DNA from: an uncultured Oscillospiraceae bacterium
Lineage (GTDB): Bacteria; Bacillota; Clostridia; Oscillospirales; Acutalibacteraceae
Direction of reading: 5' to 3'
NCBI GenBank assembly: GCA_900549155.1
Contig: URNF01000103.1
Location: 1-7,847 of the forward strand
Length of the DNA: 7,847 nt
Shown: positions 6,180 through 7,847 of the stretch, piece by piece
Position numbering within the stretch: position 1 is the stretch's first letter
Layout of the letters: each line of letters begins with the position of its first letter
The notes under the pieces: generated by a model
What the model was told of the DNA's origin: nothing
Seen by the model: the letters and a program-made list of their open reading frames with translations, nothing else
The model's database searches: none
Translations under genes and position numbers: made by a program

Positions 6180-6206
6180 ATGGCGGATCAACGATCCGTA
6201 TTCAGT

Positions 6207-7847
6207 TTATTCCAGCTTCGGAAAATCATCTGTGGGAGTTGTTCCGTCGGCAAGTGCGGCAGCTTCCTGTGCTTTCTTCTTCTTTCTCCTGAGAAGCAGG
6301 AACAGGAAGATGAGTCCCGTCACCAGCAGAACGCCGGCACCGATCAGCAGGATGATCGCCCAGGTCGGGAAATAGGAGATAATGAGTTTCTTCTTTTTCT
6401 TCTTGGTGGAATCGGTTTTTCCGTCATCCTTATCGCCCTTATTATTGTCGTCATCCTTGTTGTTATCGTCCGGATCGATATCCCAGTCGTCGTCACCGAT
6501 CTCGTCCTCATCAAGGCTCGGATCGTCCTCTTCGGGGAGATCGGGGATCTCGGACATAGCGACAGGCGCATATGCCTTCAGTTCGTAGATGGCGGGATCC
6601 ATTGTTGTTACATCCCCGAGATCCTTCATATCAAAACGCAGGTAGGTGGCTTTTACGGCATCAAAACGGATATCGTCAACCGATCCGCAGCCGTTTTCCA
6701 CCGTGCTTTCGATCGTCTCATCGGGAAGAATGGTGGTCCAGCTCTCGCCATCCTCGGAATAGGAGATGTCATAGGAGTCATAGTAGCCGACAGCCCATTT
6801 CACAACCACGCGACCGATTTCGCCGGGCTCATCCAGCTCCAACTCGAACGATTTCCGCACATTGTCAACGGTGGTGCAGTCGTCATCGAGCATGCCCTCA
6901 AGACCGTTGGTGTTGGCGTACAGCTTGAGCGGATCATACTGAGCATCGCCCTTGACAATGGTCAGCGACTTCCAGTTTTTGGGCAGCAGCATGGTCGTGG
7001 TACCGTCCGGATCCACCGTATAGCCGTATTCCTCATTGTAATAGTCGGGCGTGTGATCGAAACGCTGCAGAGCCGTGCCGTCCACCGTCACAGAGGAAGC
7101 GGTGACCCCCAGTGCCAACACGATCTGACGGGGCGAGCCCGCGGTGTTGGTCACAGTGAAGGAGACACCCTCACCGGGGGCATTGGTGTATACCTCCGTG
7201 TGGGAATCATAGGTACGGAAATCCTTGGACTCGCCGTCCTTGACATAGATCGTGCTGGTACGCTCGCCGTCCGGCGGCGTGATCAGCAGCGAGGGGATCG
7301 CCTCATATTCATCACCGGAATCATCGTGCATCTCCGCACCGAGCTTCATGCTTTCGGGCAGATTGATCGCTTTGACCGATCCGCCGCGGACATATACCGG
7401 CATGGTAGAGGTGGGCGCTTCTTCGGTAACATACTGACCGCCCTTGTGAGCCTTGTAGTTAGAGAGGTTATACCAGGTACTGCCCTTGGGCAGGGGTACC
7501 AGCTTGAAGTACGAGGACTGCTGCGTCACTGCACTGACAAGGAAGTCATCGCAGAACAGATATTGGTCGTCCAGATCCAAAAGCGGCATCTGCTTGGGAT
7601 ATGCCATCAGCATGCCCTTGACGATCGAATTGGACGTTTTGTTTGCATCGATAGCGGCGCTTTCGATGGTGGGGACAATGTTTTTGCGGAAATAGTAATA
7701 ATTTCCGAACGCCTTGGCGGCAAGTTTATCCATATCCTCCCACACAACGGTCAAATTCATGCCGTGTTGCCGCATGTAGGGTTGGAAGGTGGACAGCACC
7801 ACCCAACGGTTCCAAAGATCGGAGCTGACTCTTCTGCCGGCATAGCC
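6207..7847 (-). CDS. GH31 glycosidase with discoidin-like domain and C-terminal membrane anchor (5' partial)
   Basis: 546 residues are visible; the frame stays open past the window end, so the GTG at 7802 is internal. The first residues (LWNRWVVLSTFQPYMRQHG) are the segment that in GH31 follows the acid/base aspartate, so both catalytic aspartates should lie just outside the window. Further GH31 marks are YYYFRKNIVPTIESAA (51-66), GMLMAYPKQMPLL (78-90), DDQYLFCDDFLVSAV (93-107), LPKGSTWYNL (119-128) and MPVYVRGGSV (149-158). Beta-sandwich domains follow. A discoidin/F5-8C (CBM32-type) domain lies at about 300-427, with W351, YDISYSEDGESWTT and YLRFDM. Then come an Asp-rich linker (about 433-478), a run of Lys, one transmembrane segment (about 491-519) and a short cytosolic tail opening with RRKKKK. 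The enzyme should be displayed on the cell surface, an alpha-glucosidase/alpha-xylosidase-type activity being likely but not resolved. No LPXTG motif is present. A strong terminator follows. Confidence 0.88.
   Translation of the reverse strand, partial: GYAGRRVSSDLWNRWVVLSTFQPYMRQHGMNLTVVWEDMDKLAAKAFGNYYYFRKNIVPTIESAAIDANKTSNSIVKGMLMAYPKQMPLLDLDDQYLFCDDFLVSAVTQQSSYFKLVPLPKGSTWYNLSNYKAHKGGQYVTEEAPTSTMPVYVRGGSVKAINLPESMKLGAEMHDDSGDEYEAIPSLLITPPDGERTSTIYVKDGESKDFRTYDSHTEVYTNAPGEGVSFTVTNTAGSPRQIVLALGVTASSVTVDGTALQRFDHTPDYYNEEYGYTVDPDGTTTMLLPKNWKSLTIVKGDAQYDPLKLYANTNGLEGMLDDDCTTVDNVRKSFELELDEPGEIGRVVVKWAVGYYDSYDISYSEDGESWTTILPDETIESTVENGCGSVDDIRFDAVKATYLRFDMKDLGDVTTMDPAIYELKAYAPVAMSEIPDLPEEDDPSLDEDEIGDDDWDIDPDDNNKDDDNNKGDKDDGKTDSTKKKKKKLIISYFPTWAIILLIGAGVLLVTGLIFLFLLLRRKKKKAQEAAALADGTTPTDDFPKLE

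Overview
The window looks like chromosomal DNA from a Gram-positive, probably gut-dwelling, Clostridia-type bacterium (Oscillospiraceae/Ruminococcaceae-like). The reasons are strong GGAGG-type ribosome binding sites, a lipobox lipoprotein, SigA-type promoters with 17-bp spacers, T-tailed intrinsic terminators, and a gene set of glycoside hydrolases plus Firmicutes-style small membrane proteins. The genus cannot be fixed from the sequence. No rRNA, tRNA, CRISPR array or transposase gene was seen.

Layout. (1) 2-1300 (+) is the 3' part of a GH127/DUF1680 beta-L-arabinofuranosidase-like gene. It is visibly more AT-rich than the rest. (2) 1301-2190 (+): a perfect-consensus promoter abuts the GH127 stop codon and drives an unrecognised two-pass membrane protein. 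(3) 2199-2231 is a shared bidirectional terminator between converging genes. (4) 2234-4271 (-) is a two-gene unit: the bifunctional NAD(P)H-hydrate repair enzyme Nnr (TTG start), then a small lipoprotein. (5) 4272-4596 has no credible gene. It holds a perfect 14-bp palindrome and a MITE-like element of about 240 bp with imperfect terminal inverted repeats and nested internal inverted repeats. (6) 4597-5118 (-) is a small membrane protein (DUF6106-like) with its own promoter. (7) 5186-6022 (-) is a pyridoxal/pyridoxamine kinase with its own promoter. (8) 6139-6179 (-) is a strong terminator. (9) 6207-7847 (-) is the 3' part of a GH31 glycosidase ending in a discoidin-like domain, an acidic linker and a C-terminal membrane anchor. 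Its 5' part lies beyond the window.

How it fits together. The two partial glycosidases at the edges (GH127, GH31) suggest use of plant or host glycans. They lie about 5 kb apart on opposite strands, separated by housekeeping genes, so a single glycan-use locus is not demonstrated. The middle is cofactor maintenance (NAD(P)HX repair, vitamin B6 salvage) plus small envelope proteins. No complete, clearly novel multi-gene system is visible. The least explained parts are the structured repeat at 4312-4583 and the unrecognised membrane protein at 1369-2190.
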